A stretch of 64,000 bases of DNA, taken from contig OY743183.1 in the NCBI GenBank assembly GCA_963555705.1, positions 27,067,932-27,131,931 on the forward strand, given 5' to 3'. Positions 11,771 to 25,200 of the stretch are shown in pieces. A program made the position numbers and the translations under genes. This DNA comes from Ligustrum vulgare. Its lineage: Eukaryota > Streptophyta > Magnoliopsida > Lamiales > Oleaceae. Position 1 is the first letter of the stretch, and the number at the start of each line of letters is the position of its first letter. Below the pieces are notes generated by a model. The model did no database searches, was not told the origin of the DNA, and saw nothing but the letters and a program-made list of their open reading frames with translations.

Positions 11771-12639
11771 TGTTTTTATCCATTTAAGGTATCTTGGTTT
11801 CAATTCATGAATATTACTATATGAAGATGTAATATGAGAGTAAACATTGTTATACGAAATGAAATAGGATAAAAGATTATTAGAAACACACAATTGTTGT
11901 ATAAGTAAAGAACTTTATCAGTCCTATTAATAGAATGCAATGGCCTTGTGTATATCAAATACAAATTGAAGCAAAGCCATGTTTATAAAACAGTTACTCC
12001 ATGTGTCAATACATTTATTTATACATATATCGATACATGTAGTTCTACATGTTGCAACTTGACTTTAACCCATGAATATTTCCTTATAATTGTTATCTTG
12101 ATATGAAAGAGTAATAATAATATGGAAGGTACACGATTCAATTATGTTTTAAGATCTTACATAATGCAATTAGCGAGATAAACTTTAGAATATGACATGA
12201 AAGATAATAAATTTTTGATGATTGGCATATGTGACTAACTTCTAAATGTTAGCTTCATAGAAATACTCACACTACTATCTAGGTGTTATATCTTGAGAAC
12301 CTAAGGTATCAGTCATTAAATTAAGACCTTCTAGATAGAGGTCATCATTCTCTTGAGTCTTCATCTTGTCATTTGATCCACCTTAGAATGCCTTAGGCTG
12401 AAAAGGTAATTTTTTTATGATTGAATCTTGATAGTGCTATTCTTTATATTATCAGAGTGCACAATGGACACATTAGTATGTTGTAAGCCCTCTTCCCCAA
12501 ACAGCTATTTAAAGGTTGAACTTGTTTAGTATTCTTTGTGGAAAGCATGAGTTCAAAATATCATTTCCAGTGTGTGTTCAACTATTCTATGTCGAACATA
12601 TCTTAAACTTCATTCCATCTTATTTCAGATCTTAAAGAT

Positions 12640-12724
12640 ATACTTTGCATTGACAAAGTATATGAGATCTAAAATATTCCATTCAGTTAATTTCGAAGAG
12701 GAAATTCTTTTAGGAGGGGAAGAT
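12640..12724 (+). pseudogene. 3' end of a gypsy polyprotein and polypurine tract
   Basis: The frame running into the LTR reads NFEEEILLGGE just before 12725, like the tail of Tekay/Del-type pol proteins. The purine tract AGGAGGGGAAGAT directly precedes the LTR start. The upstream RT and integrase were not found, so most of the element is deleted or lost. Confidence 0.5.
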
Positions 12725-15365
12725 TGTAACAACCCGAGAATTTTGATGTCATTAACAATCCATTATGACGTAATAAATTTATTTATAGAGTTTATCCGAT
12801 TAAAGAAAGAAAAACAGAATTTTTATAAAAAGAAAAGTTACGTTAAAAATGCATTTAAGAGTCCCTTTTCTCGACACATTTTCTAGCACTCCCGAACTCA
12901 TTTGATTATATATGATATATGTTTGGGTAAGTTTTCAGAGTGAACTTCGAGAATGTGAAAACGGTTTGTCACTCCAACCAACGGATAGTCCTTGATGAAT
13001 TTTTTAAATTAGGACGGTGAAAACGGTTAACTCTAAAACAGTTTGAGTGGCCTAATTTGGAAGGCCATAACTTTCTCCTCGATCATCCATTTCTCGCGCT
13101 GTAAATCTCCCATGAATGCACTCTATAAGTACTTAGAAACAATACCAAGAACTCAAGATTTTGACATCGTTTGGTACCTCGAATCTGAGCCCAAATAAGC
13201 CTCGATGGAACTGAATCTTCTTAAATTTAAGCATGAGGTGGCGTTCCTATTAATGACATGGCTGCAACACTTCTCTTGTAGACTTCATGAGTCATTCAAC
13301 TATAAGAAGACAAAACCTGCTTGTCTTTTACACCTCCTACTTGCCTTAGATAAGTTCATTACACCTCATGCTAGATGACTCAATTGCTTAGTAGTAAAAT
13401 TCTATACAGCCTAATTGTTCTTCATGCATATACAACATGTTTTTATCTATAAAAGGACACAACCTCATAGAATAAATGCACACCAAAAAATAGAAGGAAA
13501 GAAATCGTAAGGAAATAATAGTTTCCTTATGAATTGAAATCCTAGTTCAAAGTTAGATTTGATCTTTTGCTAGGCTGAAGACATGTTAACATAATAACAC
13601 GATCTTAACATCCTAATTAGATTTTGCTCGATCAAATATAGTATAAGTCTTAAAAAAATCCTAGAATTAGACTTCATAGTGCTGGATCGACTGCAAGTAT
13701 CGTCGATGCATGTTCTTAAGTATTGATACATCATGAAGAAGAAATTTAGAGAACCTAGTTTTAGATACTTCCAGACTTAGGTAAGTGGAATATGTTTACT
13801 TGATACAAGTTAAATATATAGCCTCGTTATAAGTGTTCCATATTCGACTTCAATACTTTGTCATAATATTGCAATCCTTGTCATAACATTAATAGCTATT
13901 GAATATCGTTATACACTTGTTTAAATTAAATTAATAACTAACAAGATTGATCATTACTATTATATTACGTGAATCACATGATTATCTTAAAATGATGATG
14001 ATATAATTAAATTTTATTACTTGGTTATCTGGAGTGAACCTTGTTCTTATTGATGTGATATTAAGCTCATTAACTTAGAGTAAAAATGATAATAGTAAAA
14101 GAATAGTAAGTTTACCATATGTATCGATACATTGAAGTTTTAAAATGTTTCTGTTTTCTTTTATGTATTGATACATGGATAATGTATCGATACATATAAA
14201 TACATATTGATACTGATACCTGGCTCGGTATTATTTGAATAGTGTGATATGTCATGAGTAATTTTTGTTATGATTATTTATAGAAATTATGAATCGTACT
14301 TGTACTTGATATAACACTTGTAAACATGATATTAAATGCATTTCATCACATTAAAAACATTTTCATGCTTTTTCATATGCATGACATGGAAATGATTTTC
14401 TTGCATGATATTACAGTCATCCTCTCTATCCCACTTGTCTTGATATATGTGCCACGAAGTCCGATAATTGGATCATGATGTGGTTACGCTTGTTAATAAA
14501 TTTAAGGGATCTTGACTCTCTATTTGAAACCCGTGGTATAGAAACCATGCTTATAAAAGAACTCGTTGAATAAACTCCACGCTTGAACTCAGGGTATATT
14601 TCCTACTTGTGAGCTCTTGGGATAGTAGTTGACTGTGATATGGACCCCATTAAAAGTCACATTCTCTTGAAAATACATACATTTGAGTGAGTCTTGAATA
14701 TATGAGTTTGACTTGACTAGAATATGTGAACTTGACTTGGGACTGGACTTGACTCTAGTATATGACTCAACTTGAATATATGACTAATCGTGAATACATG
14801 AACTAGAACTTGACTTGACTTGACTGTCTTGAATATATGACGTGACTAGGAGATATGAATATAACTTGATGTGAAAATATAACTCAACGTGAATATAGGG
14901 TTTATTGGTTTAATAAGTAAAACTTGCATAAATCTTGAAGATGTGAGGTTAACTAGTCTAAGTACAATAGCACATGTATACCATACTCTACTCACTGGGA
15001 AAGTGTATACTCATTCTATGACATATCTTATATTTCAGGTAATAATAGAAACGAAAAATGAATTGATGCAGATCTTCCGACGAAGCGGGATATAGCGCCG
15101 TGCTAGGTTATGACCTGTAAGTTGTGAACTCACTAAATAAGGTCTTGTATTTGAACTGTCAAATTCGCTATTTTATTATTGTTACTATTTCTCTAAAATG
15201 TTTTAAAGTCAAGTTCTTATATTAAATATTTTATCATTACTTTTTAAATAAATGTATTTTATTTTAATGTAAAGTGATTTTGAAATCTCAGTCAAGTGAC
15301 GTCGTTTACGTCACCGATTTATTAAAGAAAGATAAAAGTGTTTTTGCAAATTACCCAGCGTCACA
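12725..15365 (+). repeat. 3' LTR of a Ty3/gypsy chromovirus-like element (Del/Tekay type)
   Basis: It starts TGTAACAACCCG after a polypurine tract and probably ends GCGTCACA at 15365, about 2.6 kb, a usual size for Del/Tekay LTRs. A TATA box CTATAAAAGG lies about 720 bp in. Several copies of a GTRTCGAYAC-like palindrome lie around 14118-14200. A second, diverged LTR with the same architecture lies on the minus strand, starting at 32889. No 5' partner with matching ends was found, so the 3' boundary is inferred. Confidence 0.6.
13447..13456 (+). promoter_or_regulatory. TATA box of the gypsy LTR
   Basis: CTATAAAAGG sits about 720 bp inside the LTR. The minus-strand LTR near 32889 has its TATA at almost the same distance, which supports both calls. 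Confidence 0.55.
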
Positions 15366-16297
15366 TGTTGGAATCGAAATTTGAGAATAAATGAAAAATC
15401 TACACCACACAATGAACCTCATTAAATCCCACATACTTGCATGCCAACAACAATACTTTGGTGAGCTTACATAAGAGAAGCCAACATAAACATGTTATTA
15501 CAAGATTGCATTTGAAATGATAAATAGAAAAAGTTCTCAATCATTTCCAGTACATTATCGACAATCTTGACATTTGAAAACTGTCTAGAGCAACATTTTA
15601 AATGTCTATCTCGATATCTATGATGTCAATAATGCTATATTGGAATTCCCTCAACATTAGCATTTATCATTTTCTTCAACCATCATTCTTTAGAAATTTC
15701 TCATTTCCACAGTTAATAACATATTGAATACACATTAACCTCACATTACTAACAAATTTGAATTAAAAAAATGTGACATAATCTGACAATAATACAACAA
15801 TGATCATGACATTTTCTCCAATACTTTGATGATCATAAAATTTAGTTGAACTAATTATTTAGATGTTTTTCTCCATTTTTATGAAAATACATAACAAGTA
15901 AAACACAAATTTTCAATGCATACAAAATCTCAAAAACTATTACATTCTTCCGAATTTTATTGTTTATTAAATCTATCTCCCAATTTGATATTGTATTTTT
16001 CTCAAAATTAAATGAAGTATTTTCCTTCCTTAAAGTTTAGAAGTTGGAATGTGAAATCATAGTTCAACTTGGACAATTTTCTCTCAAAATTCAAGGGGTT
16101 ATTACCTCATAGATAATACGACATTTGAGTTCAATAGGTATTCACTAGTATTGATGTAACTTATAAAGGAACAAATCAAGAAACAATGAGAATTAAACTA
16201 GTTAGATAAATAATTATTTTATTTTATTTTATTTTTATTTTGAGTATTCACTTAGGGTATTATAATCAATGTACACCTAAATTTGGACACATGCTCC

Positions 16298-16298
<1 letters not shown>
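15366..16298. other. AT-rich interval, nothing recognised
   Basis: No gene, RNA or repeat could be supported on either strand. Confidence 0.4.

Positions 16299-16341
<43 letters not shown>
16299..16341. repeat. (TAA)n microsatellite
   Basis: About 14 uninterrupted AAT/TAA trinucleotide units. Confidence 0.95.
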
Positions 16342-16343
<2 letters not shown>

Positions 16344-16352
16344 TAAATGAAG

Positions 16353-16990
16353 TGTTGTAAATATTATCTTGTATTAGTGAATGACAATTGTATCCCCATA
16401 ACCCTAGTTATAATTACTTTGTATATCCCTTTCTTTCTCTATATATATGAGACTCTGATTTATAATAAAGTACACAAGTTTATTTGCCTCTTTATTTTCT
16501 TCTCTCTATTTCATAACACGTTATCAGCACGAGTCTCTACCAAATTGAGTTATAAAAATTCCTCAAAATCCCATATATCAAAATATTAGCTAGAAGGTAA
16601 AATCATATGCACCGAAATTAATTTGGTGACATATGAATTTTTTTTTTATTACTATTCAATTGCAATTCACATCTATTCATTACGATATTGTTCATTAGCA
16701 ATTGCGGCTCATAAATCTGAATATGATTTTCTCCAACCAATTCGACATATTTTGATCTTTATACTGATAATTCATTATATTGTTGCTTCTAAAGTAACAC
16801 AACAATATATATATTAATATTTCAGAAGAATATTAATTATAGATCTATCGATTACAAGTATTATTTTTATTATTGATTTAAATTTATAATTCATTATGTT
16901 GTTACTCCTGAAGTAGAATAACGGATGATTAATATTTCAGAAAAATATTAATTGTAAATTTGTCTATTATAAATAATTTGTTGCATCGCA
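16353..16990 (+). mobile_element. 5' end of a Copia-like element with a short LTR
   Basis: A 166-bp segment, 16353-16518, begins TGTTGTAA and ends ATAACA. It is followed at once by CGTTATCAGCACGAG, a junction I recall from a plant Copia group. Beyond it, 16770-16880 and 16893-16990 are diverged tandem copies of an AT-rich leader piece (ATTCATTATRTTGTTRCT, ATTAATATTTCAGAA). Copia genes do not follow; gypsy gag begins at 17044. No 3' LTR was found. Confidence 0.45.
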
Positions 16991-17043
16991 AGTTAAGGAA
17001 AGTTAAAGAATCATATAAACAGAAAAATAAAAAACAAGAAGAC

Positions 17044-19318
17044 ATGGCAAACAATTTGGGTTTACCTGCTATTGAACCAGAGATTAATGAAGATGACACG
17101 CTCGTTGGCGATTTCATGACTCAGATAGTTCAAAGCCAATCGAGCACTGTGTATCCGCCATTTAGGGTTCCAAACTTTCAGCTGAAGACAAATGTCATTA
17201 ATATGTTCCAGAATGGGCTGCACTTTTATAGGAAGTCGGACAAAAATCCGCACACACATCTCGAAATTCTTAGACATGTGCGAACACTTCAATTACCAAG
17301 GAGTATCCAATGACGCTATCAGGCTTAGGTTGTTCACATACACATTGCGTGATAAAGCAGTGTAGTGGTTGGATTCACGACCTGCTGGGAGTGTAACTAC
17401 ATTGAATGATTTAATTTAGAAATTCTGCAGAAAGTTCATGCCTCCAGCTAAAATTTCCAAACTCAAAGATGATATCACAGTATTCCAACAACAGGATTCT
17501 GAGTCCTTTAATGAAGCTTGGAACAGATGTAAGAGCTTTCTCAGAAAGTGTCCTAATCATGGAATCAACAGGGGTGAACAAGTCAAGTTCTTTTATGCAA
17601 GACTACTTCCTCATTTCAAAAGCATGGCTGACTTTTCATCCAATGGAGCTCTATCTACAAAAACAATTGGTGGAGCACTTGAGTTATTTGAAAGAATAGG
17701 AAACACAAATGCTATGTGGGGATTAGACGGGGTAATCTAAAAGGGTTGTATGAAGTAGACTCAGTTACTGCGTTGGATGCAAAAATTGATTCTTTGGTGA
17801 CTTTCTTGCAATCTACACAAGTGGGGAATTCAGTGAAAAATTCTAGGGTGAATTATAAAGAATGTGGAGCAAATCAAGTAACTTCAGATTGTCCTATTCT
17901 TGTGTGTCCAGTTCAGCAGGTTAACTTCTTGCAAGGGAGTCAACGCTCAAACAATCCCTATTCTAACACTTATAACCTAGGTTGGTGAAAGCATCCCAAA
18001 TTATGAAGCTCATGGAAAAGATAAACCATTTTATTGGGCAGATAAATAAGTATAGGGGGAAAACGGATCAATTCATGATTAAGACAGAACAATTCATCCA
18101 GAAAACGAAGATGGTCTGGCAGAGTCATCAATCCTCAATCAGAAATTTGGAAACTCAGGTGGGACGAATTGCTCAGATTTTAACAACTAGATCACTTGGA
18201 AAGCTACCTGGAAATATAGAGACTAATCCAAAGGAGCAGGTTATGGCCATTGAAGTTGTAGGGGAAGAAGAGGATTATGTGCCTGGGAGGATCCACTCTC
18301 CTCCATGTGATAAGGTGCATGTACCCCCTATACTGTATCCTCAAAGGGGTCAACAAACTGTAAAGGAAATGGTGAATGCTATTACTACTCGGAGTGGTCA
18401 TCAACTATCCAAGGAGCATGTGAAGAAGCCAGCAGAAATTTAGGCAATGGAGCGTGGAAAAGTTAAAAAGTAGGTTGAGTTGTTTGCAAAAAAATCTGAT
18501 AAGGAAGACAAAGGATGTGAGGAGAAATCATCAATAAGTCTCATGATCCACCTGTCCCTTTCCAGCAAAGGATGCTGAAAAGTAAGGAAGACAAACAATT
18601 CAATAAGTTCTTTAATATGCTCAGGAAATTGCATATTTATATTCCCTTCATAGAGGCTATCACACAAATTTTGAGTTACGCAAAACTTTTAAAGAAGATG
18701 ATGTCAAGTAAGAGGAAGCTTGAGGATCTGGAGGATGTGTCCTTAAATGAAGAAATCAGCGCAATTCTGCAAAAGAAGCTGCCACCAAAACTGAAGGATC
18801 CAAGAAGTTTTTCTATCCCTTGCATTATTGGGGATTTACACTTTAATAAGGTTTTGTGTGATTTTGGGGCAAGTATTAACATAATGCCTTTATCTATTTA
18901 GAAGAAATTGGGATTGGACGAGCCAAAGCCAAGCAACATCAGGTTGCAACTAGCTGACTGCTTGATTTGCTATACATATGGAGTCATGGAGGATGTTTTG
19001 ATGAAAGTCGACAAGTTTATTTTCCCCGCTAACTTCATAATTATGGACATGAAGGAAGACAACAAGATGCCACGAATCCTAGGTCGACCTTTCCTATCTA
19101 CAACTCGAGCGTTGATAGATGTGGAAGAGGGGCATGTTACATTTCGGGTTGAAAAGGAGCATGTGACATTCAACATTAGCCAAATGGATTCTTATAATCT
19201 ACAGCTGAAAAATTGCTCAAAAATAGAGACGGAAAAACATCTTCATTATTGGGAGCATTTTGAATGTAGAGTTCGGGGAGAAGATGAGGGCTCTACTTCA
19301 ACTTTCAAGCCACCATGA
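17044..19318 (+). pseudogene. Athila-like Ty3/gypsy gag-protease relic
   Basis: Several overlapping frames give a gypsy gag. It starts near MANNLGLPAIEPEINEDD at 17044 and continues with FRVPNFQLKTNVINMFQNG and YRKSDKNPHTHLEILRHV. Next come KFMPPAKISKLKDDI and FNEAWNRCKSFLRKCPNHG at about 17430-17570, then IRNLETQVGRIAQIL near 18140. The protease part has CDFGASINIMPLSI near 18860 (D-F/S-G-A core, altered to DFGA), then ILGRPFLSTTRALIDV near 19080. Frameshifts at about 17310 and 17740 and in-frame stops (for example 18440 and 18899) disable it. RT, RNase H and integrase do not follow. Instead the known 3' motif TAAACGAAGCACTTGGTTGG comes at about 19351. Confidence 0.8.
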
Positions 19319-21419
19319 TGAAGTTTTCCAAGAAGTCAACATTTAGACTTTAAACGAAGCACTTGGTTGGAGGAAGCCCAACGCTCTATCCCTTATTTAT
19401 TTTGCTTTCTTTGTTGCGTTAATAGTGGTCTTAGGATTTTTATTGCATTAGTAGTTATTTCTTGATTTTTAACATGAGTTAGGTATCAATTAGTTTGACA
19501 TTTTAGGCACCACATTGAGTAGTTGATAAGTTCATAGTTCTAGCTTGAGTTCATGCATCATGATCATCATCAATTTCTGACTAAAACAAGAAGTCATAAG
19601 TTTGATGCATATTGAACTTGCATAACATAATCATTCCATGAAAATTTTGATCCTCATTGCATGCTTGACTTGGAAGTTTTAAATCATAAACACAAGCATG
19701 ACATGTTAGTTTAAGACATGAACAAAGAGTAGGTATTGAGTGCAAGGATCACGAGTGATTTTGAGGTGATTTGGGGTCGAAAATCGAGCTTGAAATTCGA
19801 AAGCTCAAAATTTTTAAGCTTCAGCCGAGTAACTGTGCGGCCACCACCTTGTAAACCAACTGGTCACGCATTGAATAGTAAATTAATAGAGCACCAAGAT
19901 TTCAACTACGCAACTACCAGATTCTCTTCTGCGCGGCCGCGCAGTTGACTGGAGCTCAATTTCGGCAGTTTTTAAACATATGAATGTATTTTCAAAAATC
20001 ATAACTTCAAACAAAAATTCTCTCCCCAAAATTCACCTCCACTTCTTGTACCACCTATGTTGCACATTGTTACATTGAATTGAACATCATATACATTCTT
20101 ACCACAATTAAAATCTCTCAAAAGGTATGAATTTATTCATTCACTTGAAAATTTGCAATTTTAGGGTTTTTCATACTTTTGTGGAATCTCAATTGTGTGC
20201 ATAATTGAAGCATTGGAAAGGATAGTAATTGAGTATGTGTTTACACTTGAATAGGTGAAAATTTTTGGGCAAATTCACACTTCCCAACTCTTTGATTCCT
20301 AATATTTTGCAATCACGCATGCCAAGTGTTTGATTAAATGCCACAATGAGTGTTCCATTGAGTTTTTGCAAATATTTTTGGATGATCATCTTGACCACAT
20401 GTTATACATTGTTTGTGCATCAGTCATTCACACTTTAAACAGAATCAAAGAACTCAACTCAAGTGGAACACCATTGCACCCATTGCAAGAACAATGCACT
20501 CATTGCACTTGAATTTCAGTTTCTGGTCACAACTTCACCATGAGTTTTCACGACCTAAGTGAACTCCAAATGTTGCTGAATTTTTGATATGTGGTAGACA
20601 ATGTTATATACTTTCATATGCCTAGAGGTTGCTTAGGAAAATTTCTATTTTTTTAGGTGATGTCAGGGCCTGAATATCAGTGGTTGCCACTTTTCAAAAC
20701 ATTTTAGAATTTTTCTAAGTCCTAATTTGGGGTATTTGGTTGATTTCTTTAATTCCTATGCAATCTAGATGCATTCTAATGTTATTTATTTTTCTCTTTC
20801 ATGGAATAAAATTTGACGATACCCCAGGTGGACATTGATATCTGGACATGGGTCGAAGCACCAAGGAACATCAAGTAAAGCTTCAAGTAATGATATTACC
20901 TCTTCAAACTTGGGAAATACTTGAACCCTTAACTTTTTTTGATACTTATTTGTTATATATTTTCGAAATACATTGAGGACAATGTATACTTCTAGTTTGG
21001 GGGTGAGAATCTCATTATTTTGCACTCATTCGATTATTTTATTCTATTGCATTTATTTGAAAGGAAAAAAAAAAAAGAAAAAATGAAAAAAATTGAAATT
21101 TTTGTTGCTTTATTTATTGCCTAGGACATAGTTTGTATAAATTGTATGCTTTAGTGAGAATGATGGACAACATGAAAACTTGATCTTTATTGGCTAATTA
21201 TCTTTGTTAGATTTTCATATTTTTGCAAACATAGACATTGTTGAATTATGACTTGTGTAGGAATGTGTTTGATATTGGTGGGGGTATACTTATGCAACTT
21301 GAACATAGGAATAACTATTCAATCCCTAAACTTAGATCTATAGACATCCCCGACCTTAAATTAGAATCAAATTGTTCAAGAAGCAGTTTGGGGGTGGAAA
21401 TGTTAGTATATGTATACAT
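19319..21419 (+). other. non-coding 3' region of the Athila-like element
   Basis: This carries motifs I associate with the 3' region of Athila/Tat elements: TAAACGAAGCACTTGGTTGG near 19351, GCGGCCGCGCAG near 19932, and CATTGAGGACAATGTATAC followed by GTTTGGGGGTGAG near 20971-21006. No host gene was seen. It continues at 22277-22865 beyond the hAT-like insertion. Confidence 0.55.
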
Positions 21420-22276
21420 CAATGTTGTCAAACCCGGACCGGACCGATCGGTCTAACCGGAAAACCCGTGACCCGGTCAGTTAAACGAGTCAAAACATTC
21501 CAAAACCCCAGATTTTAGAAAACTGGTAAAAACCCGAAGGACCTGGCCGGTTCTCAAACGAACCGTCGACCCGGTACCGATTTTCCCAGGTTTGGCGGTT
21601 CACTTTCCCAGCTTTCTTTAATTTTTTTTATTATTAAAAATTTTTTTTAAACTGAACTGTGGGGCTTGCTTGTAAAAGCCAATCCCTCATCTGATATGAA
21701 AGAACAGCACAACAGGAGGATGTATATATAGTGTATTGGAGGCTTTCAAAATTGGTGCATTTCCAATGTGGGATAAGTTATTCCACTTTTCCTTTACTTT
21801 CAAACTTTCAAAATAATTGTTAAGCAAAAAGTACAAACCAACTACTAGCCCTATCGGCAGATGAATCACCATATCATATGGAATGTCATTGGTTCGAATC
21901 TCCATTTGTTAAGTTTGGCTATTTTCTTCTTTATTATTCTTCGTATTTTTTTCTTTCTTCTTCTTCTTCTTTTTTTTTTAAAAAAAAAAATCATCTTTAT
22001 ATTGAAAATTTTTATTTCTTTTCATTATCTTTTATTTATTCAATTCTCTAAATATTTGTAGTTCACTGTTAGTATAACAATTTTAGAATCTTTATATATA
22101 TATATAAAATTAAAAAAACTATTATTGATACCAATTCCTATTATCTAGTTTTTTCATTTTTTGGATAATTTAATTTAATATACCGGGTCAACCCTGGGTC
22201 GACCCCGAGTCGACCCACTGACCATTGACCCTTTCTTTTTCCCGAGTCGATGTCCGGGCAGAGTTTTAAAACATTA
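21420..22276. mobile_element. 857-bp non-autonomous hAT-like element
   Basis: Imperfect inverted ends CAATGTTGTCAAACCCGG (left) and TAATGTTTTAAAAC...GCCCGG (right, reverse complement) are followed by GC-rich subterminal runs of CCGGACCGG and GGGTCGACCC type. An 8-bp duplication with one mismatch flanks it: GTATACAT (21412-21419) and GTATGCAT (22277-22284). The centre is AT-rich and non-coding. It sits inside the 3' region of the Athila-like relic. Confidence 0.7.
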
Positions 22277-22865
22277 GTATGCATTTATGGGTTAAGGGTC
22301 TGTGATTCTTGGTTTTGCACTTTGTGTTGAAGAGGTTTTGCCAACAAGTATAAACTAGTACGAGCATAAAAATAGAAAAATGTTAAATGTCTTATTCCAC
22401 TCTTCGTAATCATTTTGACTCAAGCAAGTAAGCTTGTAAGGCTATTTAAACGTGGTACCCTAAATTCAACTAAATTGGGAGATATCAGCCCAAAGCTCGT
22501 TACATGGGTCAATTCGAAAGTTTAAGAGAGAGTTGACATACACATAAGACAATAAAACATCTTTAAACTTTTCTTTGTCTTCTTTGTAATTCGGGTAATT
22601 AAGTCTTAAGGGTTCTCTGAACCTGGTGCCCTAAAGTTGTCTGATTTGACAGTCACTGACCTAAAGCTCATTAAAGGGGTCACATAAAAAATAAATAAGA
22701 GAAGTATTGCACAAAGATGGTAAAAGACATGGACAATGAAAAGAAAAAAATGAACACAACATTTGCTAAAATTGGTTGTGAATGGCATGATTTCTTTGTT
22801 TACTATGGTCGAGTGATTATGACATAATTAGCTCGAGAAGGAATTGACTTTACTAGGGAGATTTT

Positions 22866-23220
22866 TATGTCCATTTGATATACGTATTTTATACACTTAT
22901 TTCTATCTTAAAAGTAGGATTTTAATTGTTTGTTTGAAAATATTTCCTATTGATTTTGTCGTTATTTGTTTATATTTCTCGTTATTTGTTTATATTTCAG
23001 AAATAATCCCATAGTCGAGAAAATACAAGAATTGAAGCAATTACATGAAAATTGGATGATAAATGGAGCTAAATCATGCACATGAAAATTGATGAAGCCA
23101 ACTGATGATTAAGGTGGAAGAAATCAAACGGTCAAGGACTTAGCTGCACAAATAAAGAGACTCAAGAACTAGTCTTATGTTGAACAATTGAGGCCTAAAA
23201 TAAATCTAAACCTTACAAAT
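22866..23220 (+). repeat. possible start of the 3' LTR of the Athila-like element
   Basis: ATGTCCATTTGATATACGTATTTTATACAC follows a purine-rich stretch (ACTAGGGAGA) and looks like the start of Athila-group LTRs. A short internal duplication TCGTTATTTGTTTATATTTC lies near 22960-23000. With no 5' partner in the window this remains an inference. Confidence 0.35.
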
Positions 23221-25200
23221 TACAATAAGGGAAAAGTACATAATTATACAACTAAAACTTTCACTTTTTAAACATACACAAACTTAATTTTTTTTTGTAA
23301 AAATCAGGTCTTAATATGTTAATTAATTAATACAATATTATAATAATTATAATGAGTTGACAAAGAAAGGTATAATATTAAATAATAATAAAATAAAAAC
23401 AATATCTAATCCACAACCACTCCATCCCAATCTAACTTTCCACCCACCCCACCCCACGGACACCCACCCCACCCCATAAAATAACTTTTTTCCTTATACT
23501 TTTCCACACTCACCCCCACCCCCAACATCACCTTACCCACTCCACCCAACACTCCTCCCCAACCCCACCCACCCACGCACCCAACCACCCCGCCACCACT
23601 CACTCACCCACCAACCCCACAACACCACACCACAAGAATGATGTTACTTCTATTTTTTTCTCCCCCCACCCACCACTCCATCCCAACCCAATCCAACTCA
23701 ACCCCGCACTCACCTCACCCCACCCCGGCAACCCACCCCCACCGCAACCCCCACCCACCCCACCTCAACTCAATAAATGAATTTTTTCCTTCTATTTTTC
23801 ACACTCACCCCTACCCCCGACACCAACTTATCCACCCCACCCCATCGCACCCTCCCCCACCCCACCCCACCCCCACCCACCCCCACTCACACACCCCACC
23901 TCAAATCAATAAATGAATTTTTTCCTTCTACTTTTTCACACTCACCCCCACCCCCGACACCAACTTATCCACCCCACCCCACCCCACCCCAATCCAAACC
24001 AAACCCACCCCACCCCCACTCACCCACCCACCCACCCCCACCAAACCACACCACAAAAATAATTTTACTTCTATTTTTTTCTCATTTCAGACACCCACCC
24101 GTCCCATCCCACCCCACCCCACTGCTCCCCAAACCCAACCCACCCACCCCTAATCCCACCCCGCCCTATCCCACTCCACCTCACCCAAAATGATTTTTTT
24201 CTACTACTTTTCCACAACTCGCCTAGACCCTACCATATCCTACCTCGCCACCTACCCCAACCCCACCCACCCCACCAAAAATTAATTTTTTTGCACTAAT
24301 TTTCGACTCCCCCATCAGCCTTGCCCCAAACCCTACCCCAACCACCTCATCCAAAATGATTTTTTTTTACTACTTTTCCACGACTCACCCAGACTCTACC
24401 CCGTCACTCATCCCCAACCCCACCCCACCCAAAATTAATTTTTTCTCCTAATTTTTCACTCCCCTACCCACCCCCGCCCCGACCCTACCTCGCCACCCAC
24501 CTACCCACCCCACCCATCCTACCACACCAAAATATGATTTTTCTTCTATATTTTCACACCCCACCCTAACAACCCCACCAGACCCCACCTAGCAACCCAA
24601 CCACAACCCACCCCACCCAAAAATGATTTTTCTTCTATTTTTTCACACTTTACCTCAACCGCCCCATCCTATCCCACCATACCCCCTTCCAAAAATGATT
24701 TTTCTTCTATTTTTTACACCTCTCCCAACCACCTCCACTTCATCCAAAAATGATTTTTCTTCTATTTTTTTACACTTCCCCCCAACCGCCACACCCCACC
24801 CCATCACACCGCACCGCACCCCGCCACCCACCATACCCCATCAAAAAATTATTTTTCTTCTATTTTTTCACACTTCACCCCAACCACCTCATCTCATCTC
24901 ACCCCACCAAAAATTAATTTTTTTCTTCTACTTTTTCCAACCCCCAACCCAACCTAGACCCCGACCCTACCCACCCACCCACCCACCCACCCCACTCCAA
25001 AAAAATTATTTTTTTCTTCTACTCTGACCCACCCTACCCTACTCCCACCCACAAAAAAATGATTTTTTTTCTTCTACTTTTTCAACCTCGATCCCCCCAC
25101 CAACCCACCCACTTCGACCCTACCTCACCACAAAAAATGATTTCTTCTACTTTTTCTAGCCCCACCCAACCTCTACCCCACCATCCCCACCCCCAAAATC
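23221..25200. repeat. C-rich low-complexity array with T-rich spacers
   Basis: An AT-rich leader (23221-23400) is followed by about 1.8 kb almost devoid of G on the plus strand: CCACCCCACCCC-type runs. These are punctuated at least thirteen times by an AT-rich box near AAAATGATTTTTCTTCTA, TTTTTTCACAC. Units are irregular, about 50-130 bp. Open frames here are compositional. A related array lies inverted at 37691-38780. Confidence 0.9.

Noticed and set aside
21880..21905. tRNA or SINE B box (GGTTCGAATCTCC)
   Set aside because: No matching A box or cloverleaf could be formed around it; it lies inside the hAT-like element.
23638..25027. Proline/histidine-rich open frames of 92-138 codons
   Set aside because: They arise from CCAC runs lacking G; composition alone keeps them open, and no domain or start context supports them.
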